A stretch of DNA of 64,000 bases from Bacteroidales bacterium (GCA_023229525.1 JALNZC010000008.1:56682-120681), one strand, 5' to 3'; numbered from the stretch's first letter, positions 24,453 to 34,800 are shown. A program made the numbers and translations. The notes: generated from the sequence alone by a model not told the origin.

Positions 24453-25529
24453 TTAAAAGTTAAGTTTAATTCCTACGCTATGTGTTCCTGAAAAGGGATT
24501 GGTTGCCCTGTAAGAATAATCTATGGCAATCCCGGTTTCTTTTTCTTTGCTGAATGGCACTGATACTGTAAACCCTGCGTTTAATCCGGTGTAAACGGTA
24601 CCCCGGTCGGCAACGTTGGAATTAAACATGCCATCCTGGTATGTATAACCGGCTCTTATCTGAAAGTAATATTTCAGAGCATACTCAAGACCCAGGGTAA
24701 ACTGATCTTTGGTGAATGAGTTGGACGTGAAGTTACCGGCAAGTGTGATGCGGTTCATATCGCCGATCAGAAAATCGTATGAGGCACCGATTCGTAATGT
24801 GGCAGGTAGTTCATACTTAGCGGAACGTTGTTCAACAGTAAATTGGTCGTTATCATTTCCATGACCCGGAATAATTCCGCGGAATGAAAGACCATCTCCG
24901 GTAAACCTCATAGGGGCGCCTACATTTTTCAATGCAATTCCGAATTTTATTTGTTCCTTATCTCCAGTTACATATTGGATTCCTGCGTCCAAAGCAATTG
25001 CCGTTGCACTTGCATCGGCTATCGATTCGGTGATGAGTTTTATGTTAAGTCCTCCATAAATACTGTTGGAGAAGGCTTTAGCATAGGCCAGGTTTATGTT
25101 CATATAACTGGGTTTAAACGTCCCCTGGATGGGTTCGGGGGAACTTGTGGTGGTAATATCAATTTCCCCGAAGCTCATTGACATCACGGCTGCGGTAAGC
25201 ACACCTCCATTGGTTCCCAATTTCTGGCTTAACCCAAAGGCCATAATGTTGATATCCGAGCCTTTAAGCCAGTTTGTATAGGAAAAAATGATTTCGGTTC
25301 CTTTAGTAAATCCGGTACCGGCCACATTCGTGTACAATGCTTCAAGACCCTGGCCGCACGAAGTACTCACCGATCCCCAACCGGAACTTTTTGCCCAGGG
25401 ATTGATCAGCAATTCAGCGGCACCGGCCTGACCCGACCGGTCTTTATTTCCGGCGGATACCTTATCCAGTGGAACGAGTATTAATCCCATTAAGAATATT
25501 GCAACAAAGCAACTATATATATTTTTCAT
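24453..25529 (-). CDS. PorV/PorQ-family outer-membrane beta-barrel protein
   Basis: A 358-residue exported protein, third gene of the surface operon. A signal peptide (about 1-26, ending DKVSAG) precedes the SGQAGAAELLINPWAKSSGWG and LEALYTNVAG segments, which match the small N-terminal motif of PorV/PorQ-like barrels; the rest is alternating beta-strand ending in an aromatic residue (SVGIKLNF). PorV escorts type IX cargo to the attachment machinery; many paralogues of unknown role exist, and this one lies beside a large secreted protein, so it may serve that protein. It starts 48 bp after the upstream gene. The ATG at 25529 begins a clean signal peptide; earlier starts do not. Confidence 0.8.
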   Translation of the reverse strand: MKNIYSCFVAIFLMGLILVPLDKVSAGNKDRSGQAGAAELLINPWAKSSGWGSVSTSCGQGLEALYTNVAGTGFTKGTEIIFSYTNWLKGSDINIMAFGLSQKLGTNGGVLTAAVMSMSFGEIDITTTSSPEPIQGTFKPSYMNINLAYAKAFSNSIYGGLNIKLITESIADASATAIALDAGIQYVTGDKEQIKFGIALKNVGAPMRFTGDGLSFRGIIPGHGNDNDQFTVEQRSAKYELPATLRIGASYDFLIGDMNRITLAGNFTSNSFTKDQFTLGLEYALKYYFQIRAGYTYQDGMFNSNVADRGTVYTGLNAGFTVSVPFSKEKETGIAIDYSYRATNPFSGTHSVGIKLNF

Positions 25530-25576
25530 AATCCTGGAATTTTTTGTTGTTATCATATTATAAATCGTATAAGCCA

Positions 25577-28500
25577 TTACAATGCGTTCAAGTCAACCGG
25601 TCGCAATATTCCAAACCATTTGATAGTCCGTTCGCCAAGTCCATCAGATTTTATATGGATCAGATAAACCCCGCCGGCAATGGGAATTCCGGCAAAGTTT
25701 TTCAAATCCCAATCAACGGAGGTTTTCGCATCGGTATTTAAACCGGCAGTTGAACTTCGTGGCTCTGCTATACCCGATTTATCAACTGTAAATTGACGGA
25801 TCATCGCTCCGCTCATATCAAAGATAGTGACAGTACACTTGGTCGGCAGATTTACGATCTTGATACGATTATCGAGCTGGTTCCTTTCATAGTCATCATA
25901 AGCGTAGTAAGGATTGGGTACCACATTGATCAGGTCGAGGTCTGAAGTGGCTTTATCCTGATTGTTCTTTGAGGTGGCAATCGAAGAGGTATTGAATACA
26001 TAGACAGGGTAATTGCGGTTGAGGGTATCCGGATTCATTCCTGTTGAGTCATACGGTAAATCTTCGGAATAATACCTCTTGTAAGGTTTAGAAACTCGGA
26101 TTTTAGTAGTAACCGCATTACTTAACCACTCCTTGCCGGGAATTGCCATCGGTATAGTTACATATAATGCTGTTCCGTAAGCGGTCGCTTTATAAATATT
26201 GGGATTAGCCGGTATTTTCATCAAATTTGCACGGAGGTATGCGCCTGCGTCATATGCAGGGAAATTCATTTGAAAAACAGTCGGGCCAACCTTTAACGTT
26301 CTTGATTTATGATTCATAATATAGACATAATGCTCTCCCCCAAAAATAGGGATCCCTGCCGCATCGTAATACCTGGACGTTGGGTTCCATATCATATCCC
26401 GTCCATTATCGCCAACCAGCCAGGAGTTTTCACCAAACATGATATTCAAACGTTCACCCGTTTCGAGATTAATGGCATATCCCGGGAACCATCCCATTCC
26501 TGTGGAATCAATATAATTCGAATTGTACATTGGATCAGAATTGACCACACCTGCTTCGCCATCTACATTAACCGAAGGCGCTTTACGGAAATCAAAGATC
26601 TTTGCACCACCTTGCGCCAATTGTATTCTCGGACAAAGTTCAACAACCGGACAACGGGTCCACAAAGTCTTGTCCGGGGTGATAACGACATCAACACTGG
26701 GAAGATTATCCATTGTTGCATTAAGCTTCGAAATTGTAGTAAAGGCTGGGCCGGCATACAACTCACCGGATCCGCTATTCAAATCAGGAGAGTTGATAGC
26801 AGTAAGGCAATAAGGCGCCCATGTCCCATTTTGAATTTTCTGGAAATTCTTGTTGGGGTCCCAGGGTTGACCGGCAGTCCCTAGACCCATATTCCAGTCG
26901 TAAAACCTGGTATTTGCACCTTTATAGGTTCCTGACCGGATCCAGTTTTGAAATGATTCAGGGATATCGCTATCGGGTACACCACCAAGCCAGATCCGGG
27001 TACTGTCCTCGTAAATCGCCGTAGGAGCCCACAGCAATCCGTTGTCGGCGGTAATCGAACCGCGGAGCGAGTCCCCGGCATTGGGTACCTGATTAAGCGT
27101 AAGGGCAATGCCGAGATCAAGGAAAACTTGCTCATAGGCATAAATGGTTGTTGTATCCGAGCGATAGCTCTTTCCTGTTTTATTATTGAAGAGGGTCCAT
27201 TTACCAAACTGTATTCTATTCTTGTTTGTGAAAGGATTACCGGCCGTAACAGGTACCATCGAGTCGAATTTAACGGTATATTCCCCATCAACGACATTCA
27301 ACGGGTCAATTACTTTAACCTGTAAGGGTCCTCTATTTATCAGATAAGTTGGATTGTAAGCAATGGGATAGTCAGGTCCGCCATAAACGTTTTTAACTGA
27401 ATCGGCGGGAGGTTTCGACATAATTTCCGCGATGGTGGCTTCGGTAAAGTCGGTGATCATACCGCCGTTACCCTGGCCCTGTATCCTTGTGATTATTGGA
27501 CCTTCACCATAGGAAGAATTCATGATTACTCCGAGCGGTATGTGTGGAATGGCCGTATAGGTTTTGATATTGGAGCGACCTCTCAGGTATGGTAACTTCT
27601 GCCCGTCGAGTGCAATCGGATCAAGACCGTTGTATTTTTTGAATTCGTTATAAGCGTATGCAACGGCCATATAATAATATTGCTTATGGTTGATCAGGCG
27701 GTCATCTCCGGTTGCAAACTTATCCCTGGTGAAGACGAAGGAATGACGGATTCCCTGATCGGCCCCATCAACCATCACCTGACCTCTATTCCCACCCAGG
27801 TCCGGATCGAAGGTCCAGTTCACAAGCTTTTTAATGCCGTTCTGAACGTCGACCTGTGCAACCAGCCGTGTTTTGCTGTCATCGTCAATATCAGCAGGAG
27901 AAACTGTGGCATCTTTTAACTGGAAAATTTGGTACCCTTCGAAATGATACAGTGAGTCATTCCGTTTATTGTGGGGCAGGGTGTCGGGGTTGGGTATATT
28001 CGGGTCGAATTCCTGATATTTTTCATTATAGTTGTTTCCGGCATCGTTGATCTTCCGGTTTGAGATATAAATAATAAGCTCCTTATCCATCTCTTCAATG
28101 GTAAGATCCGGAGCGTTGGGACCACTGAGAACAGCAAAACAGTTATCGAACAGGTTCTGGCATTTATCGTCGACAATTTTCAGCAAGCCCACCGATTCAA
28201 TATTTGAGCCGGATACAGAGCGTGCCCATGGAATACCCACAGTAATATAGTTACATGCTCCGGGTAATAATGTAAAAGGACCGGCAGATTGCATAAAACG
28301 GCGATCTTCAGCTTTGTTGCCAGCAGTTTGTTCCGTCCATTTTTTCGGACCGTTTGGTGGTTGGCCATTGGTGCCCCAGTCGCAGATATCACTTTCATCT
28401 GGGAACATGAAATCGCAATCAGGGCCATAAGCTCCTGCGCTTACGTTGGCATTACCACCATACGACATCTTGGTATTGTCTTTCCAGATACCACGCAGGA

Positions 28501-29941
28501 AGAGATAATACTCCGGAGCATAATTCGGATCGGTCATATAACTTGGGACACCCGCGTTACTATTATTGTGATAAACAAAACGACGCATTCCGTAACGTTC
28601 ATTATCTTGAATACCATCTCCGAAGTTTATTCCGTTGATAGCTTCAGAACGAACCATAAAGTCTGCTGAATCTAATTCATTAGGTCCATAGTGCATTTTG
28701 ATCTTGGTACCATTCATGCCAACAATATCGCAACTTCCTTTGAAGGAGGGTCCTTTCAACGTATTTCCTTTGAATGATGGATTATCACATGTGTCGGGAT
28801 CCATGTATGGGCCCTGGAAAAAGTCAACCCCTACAGCAGGCGGGTGTAAGCCATAAGCATAAGTCTGACCGGTTCCATCGATCGGGGTCCCATTATAACA
28901 GTAGCCAAGTCCCCGGTTTACATCGCAACCTACCCAGTCGTCATTGGCCCAGCCTAGGTCGGGGTCTACCCACTGACTGAAATAGGTACCGGTTAAGGTG
29001 TAAGTAGAACGGTTGATGATTTCGTAGGAATAAAAGGTCATGTTATTGATTTCATCGTTCGTAGCAAAAGCAAAATACTGGGCTCTGATTTCCATCCCGA
29101 TTGGATCTCCGGTAGTTTCCGAGTGGTAATTTCCTTTGTCATTGTAAACGCTCCATAGCGTCTGATCGCCTTTCAGCACCTGGTCAACAAGGATACCCAT
29201 CGTATCGGAGGGTTCCCCGTTTTTAATTTTTGCGCGGGCAATTAATTCGCCGGGTTTCAGGTTTTTCGGACAAAGAACATTGGCCAGATCATAATAGGGA
29301 TAATCTCCCTGACGAGGGTCATATACTCCATCACCATTAAGATCAAAGAAAGGAGCCAAGTAAAAAGCCTCTCCTTTTGCCCGGTCACCATGGGCGGGCC
29401 AGTCGAGGATCGATTTGGGGATAACGTAGTTAGGGTAAGCTGCTTTGTTGGTCCACCAGGCAAGAAATTCCTGGACTTCGGCCCGGGTCATCGGGAACAA
29501 TTTGTCATATTTTGCACATGTCTCGGCATCAATGGCAGCAGTTCCGTCAACTGTCAATGGGCCGGGGAAGAAATCATTTTTCGTATGGGCAGTGGCCGTC
29601 GTGGGGCCCTGACCATAACGGTAAGCTGCCAGTTTCAGGTTATTGTTGACGTCGATACCTCCGATCCACAATGAAGTGGAGAACATGGATGTTTTTTTTG
29701 ATCCTTTCGGGATCTCATACTCGGCGTTTTCGAGGAACCAACCATTACCGTAAGAATACATGAGTGTTCTTACGTTATTAATATCGAGATACTTATAAAT
29801 TGAACCCGCGGCGCATCCGGCGGCTGTTTCTTTAATTACATCGGTGCTTTTGCCACCGCTCCTGTGAACTTCTTCCGCAAAAACGGTATTTGTTATCCAC
29901 AAACAGCATGCAATCAATAAAAAGCGAAGTATATTTTTCAT
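25577..29941 (-). CDS. Large secreted protein with C-terminal FlgD-like/type IX sorting domain
   Basis: A 1454-residue exported protein, second gene of the operon. The signal peptide covers 1-22 (LWITNTVFAEE). The N-terminal half includes a cysteine-containing GCAAGSIYKYLDINNVR segment and a stretch of dates and titles-type beta sequence (SLWIGGIDVNNNLKLAAYRYGQ; DLNGDGVYDPRQGDYPYYD, which resembles a calcium-binding DxNGDG motif). The last 110 residues (VVPNPYYAYDDYERNQLDNR onward, WDLKNFAGIPIAGGVYLIH) are a FlgD-Ig-like or type IX sorting domain. No enzyme domain is recognised. The upstream gene is a TonB-dependent receptor, 58 bp away. Function unknown; a cell-surface role is likely. Confidence 0.85.
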   Translation of the reverse strand: MKNILRFLLIACCLWITNTVFAEEVHRSGGKSTDVIKETAAGCAAGSIYKYLDINNVRTLMYSYGNGWFLENAEYEIPKGSKKTSMFSTSLWIGGIDVNNNLKLAAYRYGQGPTTATAHTKNDFFPGPLTVDGTAAIDAETCAKYDKLFPMTRAEVQEFLAWWTNKAAYPNYVIPKSILDWPAHGDRAKGEAFYLAPFFDLNGDGVYDPRQGDYPYYDLANVLCPKNLKPGELIARAKIKNGEPSDTMGILVDQVLKGDQTLWSVYNDKGNYHSETTGDPIGMEIRAQYFAFATNDEINNMTFYSYEIINRSTYTLTGTYFSQWVDPDLGWANDDWVGCDVNRGLGYCYNGTPIDGTGQTYAYGLHPPAVGVDFFQGPYMDPDTCDNPSFKGNTLKGPSFKGSCDIVGMNGTKIKMHYGPNELDSADFMVRSEAINGINFGDGIQDNERYGMRRFVYHNNSNAGVPSYMTDPNYAPEYYLFLRGIWKDNTKMSYGGNANVSAGAYGPDCDFMFPDESDICDWGTNGQPPNGPKKWTEQTAGNKAEDRRFMQSAGPFTLLPGACNYITVGIPWARSVSGSNIESVGLLKIVDDKCQNLFDNCFAVLSGPNAPDLTIEEMDKELIIYISNRKINDAGNNYNEKYQEFDPNIPNPDTLPHNKRNDSLYHFEGYQIFQLKDATVSPADIDDDSKTRLVAQVDVQNGIKKLVNWTFDPDLGGNRGQVMVDGADQGIRHSFVFTRDKFATGDDRLINHKQYYYMAVAYAYNEFKKYNGLDPIALDGQKLPYLRGRSNIKTYTAIPHIPLGVIMNSSYGEGPIITRIQGQGNGGMITDFTEATIAEIMSKPPADSVKNVYGGPDYPIAYNPTYLINRGPLQVKVIDPLNVVDGEYTVKFDSMVPVTAGNPFTNKNRIQFGKWTLFNNKTGKSYRSDTTTIYAYEQVFLDLGIALTLNQVPNAGDSLRGSITADNGLLWAPTAIYEDSTRIWLGGVPDSDIPESFQNWIRSGTYKGANTRFYDWNMGLGTAGQPWDPNKNFQKIQNGTWAPYCLTAINSPDLNSGSGELYAGPAFTTISKLNATMDNLPSVDVVITPDKTLWTRCPVVELCPRIQLAQGGAKIFDFRKAPSVNVDGEAGVVNSDPMYNSNYIDSTGMGWFPGYAINLETGERLNIMFGENSWLVGDNGRDMIWNPTSRYYDAAGIPIFGGEHYVYIMNHKSRTLKVGPTVFQMNFPAYDAGAYLRANLMKIPANPNIYKATAYGTALYVTIPMAIPGKEWLSNAVTTKIRVSKPYKRYYSEDLPYDSTGMNPDTLNRNYPVYVFNTSSIATSKNNQDKATSDLDLINVVPNPYYAYDDYERNQLDNRIKIVNLPTKCTVTIFDMSGAMIRQFTVDKSGIAEPRSSTAGLNTDAKTSVDWDLKNFAGIPIAGGVYLIHIKSDGLGERTIKWFGILRPVDLNAL

Positions 29942-29999
29942 ATTTGATTTGTTTTTTTCAATACCGAAATTTCTTCTCGTTACCATGGTTAAAAACACA

Positions 30000-32900
30000 T
30001 TAGAAATTAAACATTACACCTAAACGGATTGTACGCGGAGAACTGTACCGGTAAGGACTGTTCATCTGGATGGAATACAAATCGCGGAAGGATTGCGGAT
30101 CAACCTGTTGATTGATGGCATTCTGCCATTCGGGCGCTGAGAGGAAACCATCGTCATTGGCTGTTCCGGTTGCCGGGTAAACGGCAGTCACAGTTTTAGA
30201 ATTTAACAGGTTCGAGAATTCAATATAAACGTTGATGGTCCCCATCTTTTTTTTGTTCAGTGCAAAATTGAAATCTTTGTCAACGCGTGCACCAATCAGA
30301 AATTGCCAGGGTAACCGGGCACCGTTGATGGTTCCCTGGATGGGTCCCATAGCGCCATAAGGCAGTACTGTGCTTGTCTTTGTGTACGGAGTTCCGGAAC
30401 CACCGGTAACTGTAAAATTCGCTCCGAAATTGGAAAGAATTTGTACGGGGGGCTTTCCGCTTTTCTTACGTTTGATGACAGGCCCGTTGTAGTCTTTTCC
30501 ACTTCCCCACCGGTAGTCAAGACTGATATTGAACTGGTGACGCTGGTCGAAGTTCAACGGGTTCAGTGTACGAAGGTTGGGCTGATCGGAACGGATGATG
30601 GTCTGAGCGGCATTGGGATCAGAGCCTGTGCCATCGGCAAACTGTAAAGTATAGTTGAAGCGTACACGGGCATTGCCGGTACGGCGTAAATCGTAAGTGA
30701 GGGTCAATCCTTTAACAGTTCCGAAGTCGATATTGGTATAAGAATAATAGGTCTTCGGATAGGCTCCCGTCAACCGGTATTGTTGGATCTGATCGCGCAT
30801 TTCACGGTAGAAAACAGCCAGTTTCAGGGAAGAGGCGTTGTTTATTTTTTGTTGGAAGCCCAACTCATAATCGATTGTCCGTTCCGGTTTCAGATTTGGA
30901 TTAGTGATTGTTCCCCCGCTGCCGATTACACTAATAAAATAATAGGAGATGGGGTTGATTTGATTTTCGGCCGTTGACGGACGTTGGGTTAAAATGTCGT
31001 AATGGGCATAGAACAATGCGTCATCAGAAATCGGGAAGGAGAAGGAGATACGTGGCATAAAGTTGGTCTGTGGATCATAATCCTTGAATACGCCGGCGGT
31101 AATTGTTTTATTGGAAGGATCCACAAGGTAAGGTTGCACACCATTACCGCGGTCGAGTATGCGGACCGGGTCCGTGATCGGACTTCCTTCTGTATTGTAC
31201 CAGTTGTTGCTATTCCGGTATCCGGTAATAACAGTGGGGTTGCTTGCGTCGTCAACATATACCACGTAATCGCTTCCGATACCTGAAGGATGGACAACGG
31301 CTTGCCCGTTCATCTGGGTAACTTCTCCGGCTGTTTTGGCAGGATAAAACAGATAAGGATCCTTCAACACAGCCTGGTTGGCGTCGAAACGGTCGACACG
31401 GACACCAATGTTGAAAATGAGATCTTTAAAAGCAAATTTATCCTGTATATATCCGGCCATGTAAATGGGCTGATAAGAACCGATGGGTCGTGTATAATTT
31501 CCATTGACATCCTTGGCCGTAAAAAATTCGTCGAAACTGGGTTGTTTACTCATTTTATTACCCATATAATCATAACCCGCATAATTGACAATCGGTGCGC
31601 CATCTTGTAAAAGTTCATCGGCGCTGAACATATCAATGGTGAATAACTGATCGTTGGCTTTAACCGTATGTATTTGCATATTCCCATCATAGTAACTGAT
31701 GGTATTGTCGCTAAAGTTGTAAGAGTCAATGTCGATCCAGTCGGTACCATTAATGGGTAGCCCTAATTTTTTACGCAGGTTAATATCAAATGTTTTTTGC
31801 AGGGTTGGAACATATTTGCGGTTATAATTGATGGTATCCATGAAAACCCCATCACGATAAACCCCAATCGGGTTGGTCAGGTCCTGCTCGGCTAACTGGG
31901 CATTGGTCAAACCACGCATGGTTTTCCATAGATCAATAGCGCCGCTACTATAATTAGTCACCTGTGCAGCATAATAGTTAGCAGACTTCCGCTGCTGATA
32001 TTGAAGCCCCAATTGAATCTCATGGTTGCCAAAGTCGGCAGCAAACGAAGCATTGACAGCAATCTGATCACTGGTGTTCTCTGTGTATCCGTTGGCCCTG
32101 TTTCCGACATTCGACCACATGCCGTAAGGAGCAACAGGTTCCTGACCATTCAGAAGCCCCCGTCCGGAGTTGATTTCGTCTAGGTTTTCGTAATGTGTTG
32201 CAGGGCTATCAAAGAAACTATAATATTGCTGTGTCCAACTCGAAGACTCTGGGTTGATATCGGATCCCTGGAAAACTACAATGGTATCACGGGTCCCGTT
32301 CTGCAGATGGGCCCATTTTTTGGCAACCGAATCGTAGGCAAGTTCGGGAGTATAGGCGCGTATGGTGTGGGTAGTGAAACTACCTACATAGCCATATTTG
32401 AAAAAATCCTTTTTATGTTCGGCGTCTTCGGTTTTGCTGAATGACCTGGTAAAGTCAGCGCCAATGGAGTAATAAATATTTTTGACAAAAGATTTGCTGT
32501 CGGAAGCAGTTGGGAAACGCTGTGTAAACCGGCCGTTGACACGCCAGGTGTTACCGTTGTAATGGGCATTGTACTGCCAGTTCAAAAGGGAATTCCCGAA
32601 ATTGAAATTGCCGTTGTTATTGCGGTTGTCATACCAGGTAAAGGTTCCTCCAAAGGACATATTGATGCTGGAGGAAACCCGGAAATCAAGTTTCCCGGAA
32701 AAGTTAATGTTGGTTCCGGCAGTATTCCGGGTATATTTGGTTTTTTCCATCTGATCGTAGGTCAGGAACTCGGCATTATAAAAAACAGCCTGGTTCTGCC
32801 CATATAATCGCAAGGGATTGGTTCTCAGATAATCCTGAACATCGTCTGTTACCTTGTACAATGGAAATGCAGCGGGCGCTCCGTCCTTTTGGTAAATGAA

Positions 32901-33752
32901 GTCACCGGCAATAAAGAATCCCATGATCGGGGTTTTGGTTCCGCGAACCGTATCTTTTTTGGAGACCACAGGACCGGTAAAGTTCAGTCCCAAACGGTTA
33001 TATCCGAAAGCATCGAGGTACTGTGAGGTCTGAAGGTCGATACCACCTGAAAAATCCTTTGACGGTCCTTTGGTTGTTACATTAATAATACCACCGGTTG
33101 CATCTCCGTAAGCGGCGGGGGTTCCTCCCAAAATAACTTCAACCTGCTCAATGGCCGATTGCGGCAATGAGGAATTGTCACCTGTAACGCGCATACCGTC
33201 AATATAATAAACTGTACCGGAAGAACGTTGTCCACGCATACTGGTGATATTCCCATTTGCGTCGGTGGTCACACCTCCAACCGTCGTAGCAACCGATGCG
33301 GCCGATTTGTTGGCCATCTTCGAAATTTCTTCCGATGTCACGGTACCTCCGGACGTTGTCTGGTCCTTGGAAATTAATGGCACTTTATACTGAACGATCT
33401 CAATTTCGTTCAGGGTGGTCGTCGACACTTCCAGTTCAAGGTTTTGAAATGTGATCTTATCTGGTGTAATCACGATACCTTTGATCATGAATGGCTTATA
33501 TCCGACGAAACTTGCCTTTAAATCTACTTTTCCGGGAGGTACTGGCTTGACCTGGAAGTTACCGTCAAAATCTGAAGTGGAGCCTCCAATCTGTACACCA
33601 CCTACTTCAACAACCACATTGGCAAACGAGATCGGCTCTTTGGTCTGCTTATCAACAATTTTACCCTTGATGGTACCGGAGCCGGTTTGTGAAAATACTA
33701 ACAAGCTTGTTGCCAGTACAAATCCAAAAGACAATAGTAAATTTCTTAACAT
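30000..33752 (-). CDS. TonB-dependent outer-membrane receptor with carboxypeptidase-regulatory domain
   Basis: A 1250-residue receptor that imports a ligand across the outer membrane with energy from TonB. A signal peptide (1-21, LVFSQ) leads into a carboxypeptidase-regulatory-like domain (about 26-110: GTIKGKIVDKQTKEPISFAN), then a plug (about 130-235: TVGGVTTDANGNITSMRGQ, VYYIDGMRVTGD, GTPAAYGDATGGIINVTTKG) and a 22-strand barrel ending in LGVMFNF. It is longer than siderophore receptors but lacks a SusD partner, being followed instead by a large secreted protein and a PorV-like barrel. The ligand is unknown. Confidence 0.93.
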   Translation of the reverse strand: MLRNLLLSFGFVLATSLLVFSQTGSGTIKGKIVDKQTKEPISFANVVVEVGGVQIGGSTSDFDGNFQVKPVPPGKVDLKASFVGYKPFMIKGIVITPDKITFQNLELEVSTTTLNEIEIVQYKVPLISKDQTTSGGTVTSEEISKMANKSAASVATTVGGVTTDANGNITSMRGQRSSGTVYYIDGMRVTGDNSSLPQSAIEQVEVILGGTPAAYGDATGGIINVTTKGPSKDFSGGIDLQTSQYLDAFGYNRLGLNFTGPVVSKKDTVRGTKTPIMGFFIAGDFIYQKDGAPAAFPLYKVTDDVQDYLRTNPLRLYGQNQAVFYNAEFLTYDQMEKTKYTRNTAGTNINFSGKLDFRVSSSINMSFGGTFTWYDNRNNNGNFNFGNSLLNWQYNAHYNGNTWRVNGRFTQRFPTASDSKSFVKNIYYSIGADFTRSFSKTEDAEHKKDFFKYGYVGSFTTHTIRAYTPELAYDSVAKKWAHLQNGTRDTIVVFQGSDINPESSSWTQQYYSFFDSPATHYENLDEINSGRGLLNGQEPVAPYGMWSNVGNRANGYTENTSDQIAVNASFAADFGNHEIQLGLQYQQRKSANYYAAQVTNYSSGAIDLWKTMRGLTNAQLAEQDLTNPIGVYRDGVFMDTINYNRKYVPTLQKTFDINLRKKLGLPINGTDWIDIDSYNFSDNTISYYDGNMQIHTVKANDQLFTIDMFSADELLQDGAPIVNYAGYDYMGNKMSKQPSFDEFFTAKDVNGNYTRPIGSYQPIYMAGYIQDKFAFKDLIFNIGVRVDRFDANQAVLKDPYLFYPAKTAGEVTQMNGQAVVHPSGIGSDYVVYVDDASNPTVITGYRNSNNWYNTEGSPITDPVRILDRGNGVQPYLVDPSNKTITAGVFKDYDPQTNFMPRISFSFPISDDALFYAHYDILTQRPSTAENQINPISYYFISVIGSGGTITNPNLKPERTIDYELGFQQKINNASSLKLAVFYREMRDQIQQYRLTGAYPKTYYSYTNIDFGTVKGLTLTYDLRRTGNARVRFNYTLQFADGTGSDPNAAQTIIRSDQPNLRTLNPLNFDQRHQFNISLDYRWGSGKDYNGPVIKRKKSGKPPVQILSNFGANFTVTGGSGTPYTKTSTVLPYGAMGPIQGTINGARLPWQFLIGARVDKDFNFALNKKKMGTINVYIEFSNLLNSKTVTAVYPATGTANDDGFLSAPEWQNAINQQVDPQSFRDLYSIQMNSPYRYSSPRTIRLGVMFNF

Positions 33753-33826
33753 ACCATATAATTTTATGTTAGATTATAAATGCGCTATAAAAGACGGTAA
33801 AAATAATAATTATTTAAAACGAATTT

Positions 33827-33834
33827 CAAAAATA
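33827..33834 (-). promoter_or_regulatory. Possible -7 box of the TonB-receptor operon
   Basis: TATTTTTG on the minus strand, 74 bp upstream of the receptor ATG, in an AT-rich stretch. No good -33 TTG at the right distance, so this is tentative. Confidence 0.3.
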
Positions 33835-33945
33835 TTTATACCCTATCGTAAATATATAACCATTCTAAATTAGTTACTAAACTATTCGGTAAAAGGTTTT
33901 ATATGATCGGTAAACAGAGAAAAAAAAAGGTCTCCTCCGTGTATT

Positions 33946-34197
33946 TCAAAGATGGATCGGTGTCAGTTTTCTTGATTCTTTTTTTGTCCGTTTCATGCGT
34001 TTTTTTGTCTCGTCCGACTGCAAATTTTTGTGTCGCTTGATATCCTGGTTATATTGTTTTTTTAGTGCGTTGTTCTTCTTATGCTGATTTCGTTCTATCT
34101 TTTTTTGGTTCACTTTAGATTGCTGGAAAGTAAAGCCACATAAAAGAGGAAACGTTATGATAATTAAGACAATGAACCTGTTGCGGAGCCAAATCAT
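33946..34197 (-). CDS. Small exported lysine-rich protein, unknown
   Basis: An 83-residue protein with a hydrophobic N-terminus (about 8-22, IVLIIITFPLLCGFTF) that looks like a signal peptide, followed by a strongly basic, probably helical tail (KKNNALKKQYNQDIKRHKN, KKRMKRTKKESRK). No family is recognised. Similar short secreted basic proteins occur in Bacteroidota, but here it stands alone, with no clear ribosome-binding site or promoter. The signal peptide and the absence of a competing gene support it; it could also be a chance frame. Confidence 0.5.
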   Translation of the reverse strand: MIWLRNRFIVLIIITFPLLCGFTFQQSKVNQKKIERNQHKKNNALKKQYNQDIKRHKNLQSDETKKRMKRTKKESRKLTPIHL

Positions 34198-34353
34198 AAT
34201 ATTAAATCAATAGGACCTCAACCCCTGCACCTCCTCGCCTTATGGAGAAAGGGCCGGAGTATGAGGTGATTAAACAGATTGGAACAGCTAAAATCGAATT
34301 TTTAAATCATAATATTATATCAAAGATAACGTTATTTTTTAGAAATTTGTATC

Positions 34354-34800
34354 ATGGAAAGGGTTTTAAGGTTTACGAAAGCGGGAGTGATTATTCTTCT
34401 GAGCCTACTTTTCATGTTTCCGGTTTCCTGTAAAAAGGATGTTCAGGCTCCTGAGATTCCCTATATGTATGTCAACTTCAGCCTTAATCCCAATGGTACA
34501 CAATACATTCATCTCAACCCCGTGAACGGTTGGGAAACGGTAACCGGAGGTTATAACGGTATCCTCATTTTCAGAGTATCCATCAATGAATTTGTAGCTT
34601 TTGAGCGAGCCTGCCCTTATGACCCGCTTACTGCCGGAGCTCAGGTGCGTGTTGATGCATCAGAAATCACATGCTCGTGCCCCATATGCGGATCAAAATA
34701 TATTCTCACAGATGGTACTCCATTTGACGGACCATCACATTACCCACTCAAACAATACCGGACGGTGTACGATGGCGCGATGCTATATGTATCAAATTAG
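34354..34800 (+). CDS. Rieske-like lipoprotein with altered cluster ligands
   Basis: A 148-residue lipoprotein; the signal ends at Cys26 (FPVSCKK). The remainder has the shape of a small Rieske 2Fe-2S domain (ISINEFVAFERACPYDP, then SCPICGSKYILTDG and PLKQYRT). In Rieske proteins the cluster is held by C-x-H and C-x2-H; here the first reads C87-P-Y89 and the second C109-P-I-C112, so both histidines are missing. Cys107 adds a fourth cysteine. It may bind a cluster or metal through cysteines, or be a structural remnant. No redox partner lies next to it. It is followed by a long tandem array. Confidence 0.8.
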   Translation: MERVLRFTKAGVIILLSLLFMFPVSCKKDVQAPEIPYMYVNFSLNPNGTQYIHLNPVNGWETVTGGYNGILIFRVSINEFVAFERACPYDPLTAGAQVRVDASEITCSCPICGSKYILTDGTPFDGPSHYPLKQYRTVYDGAMLYVSN

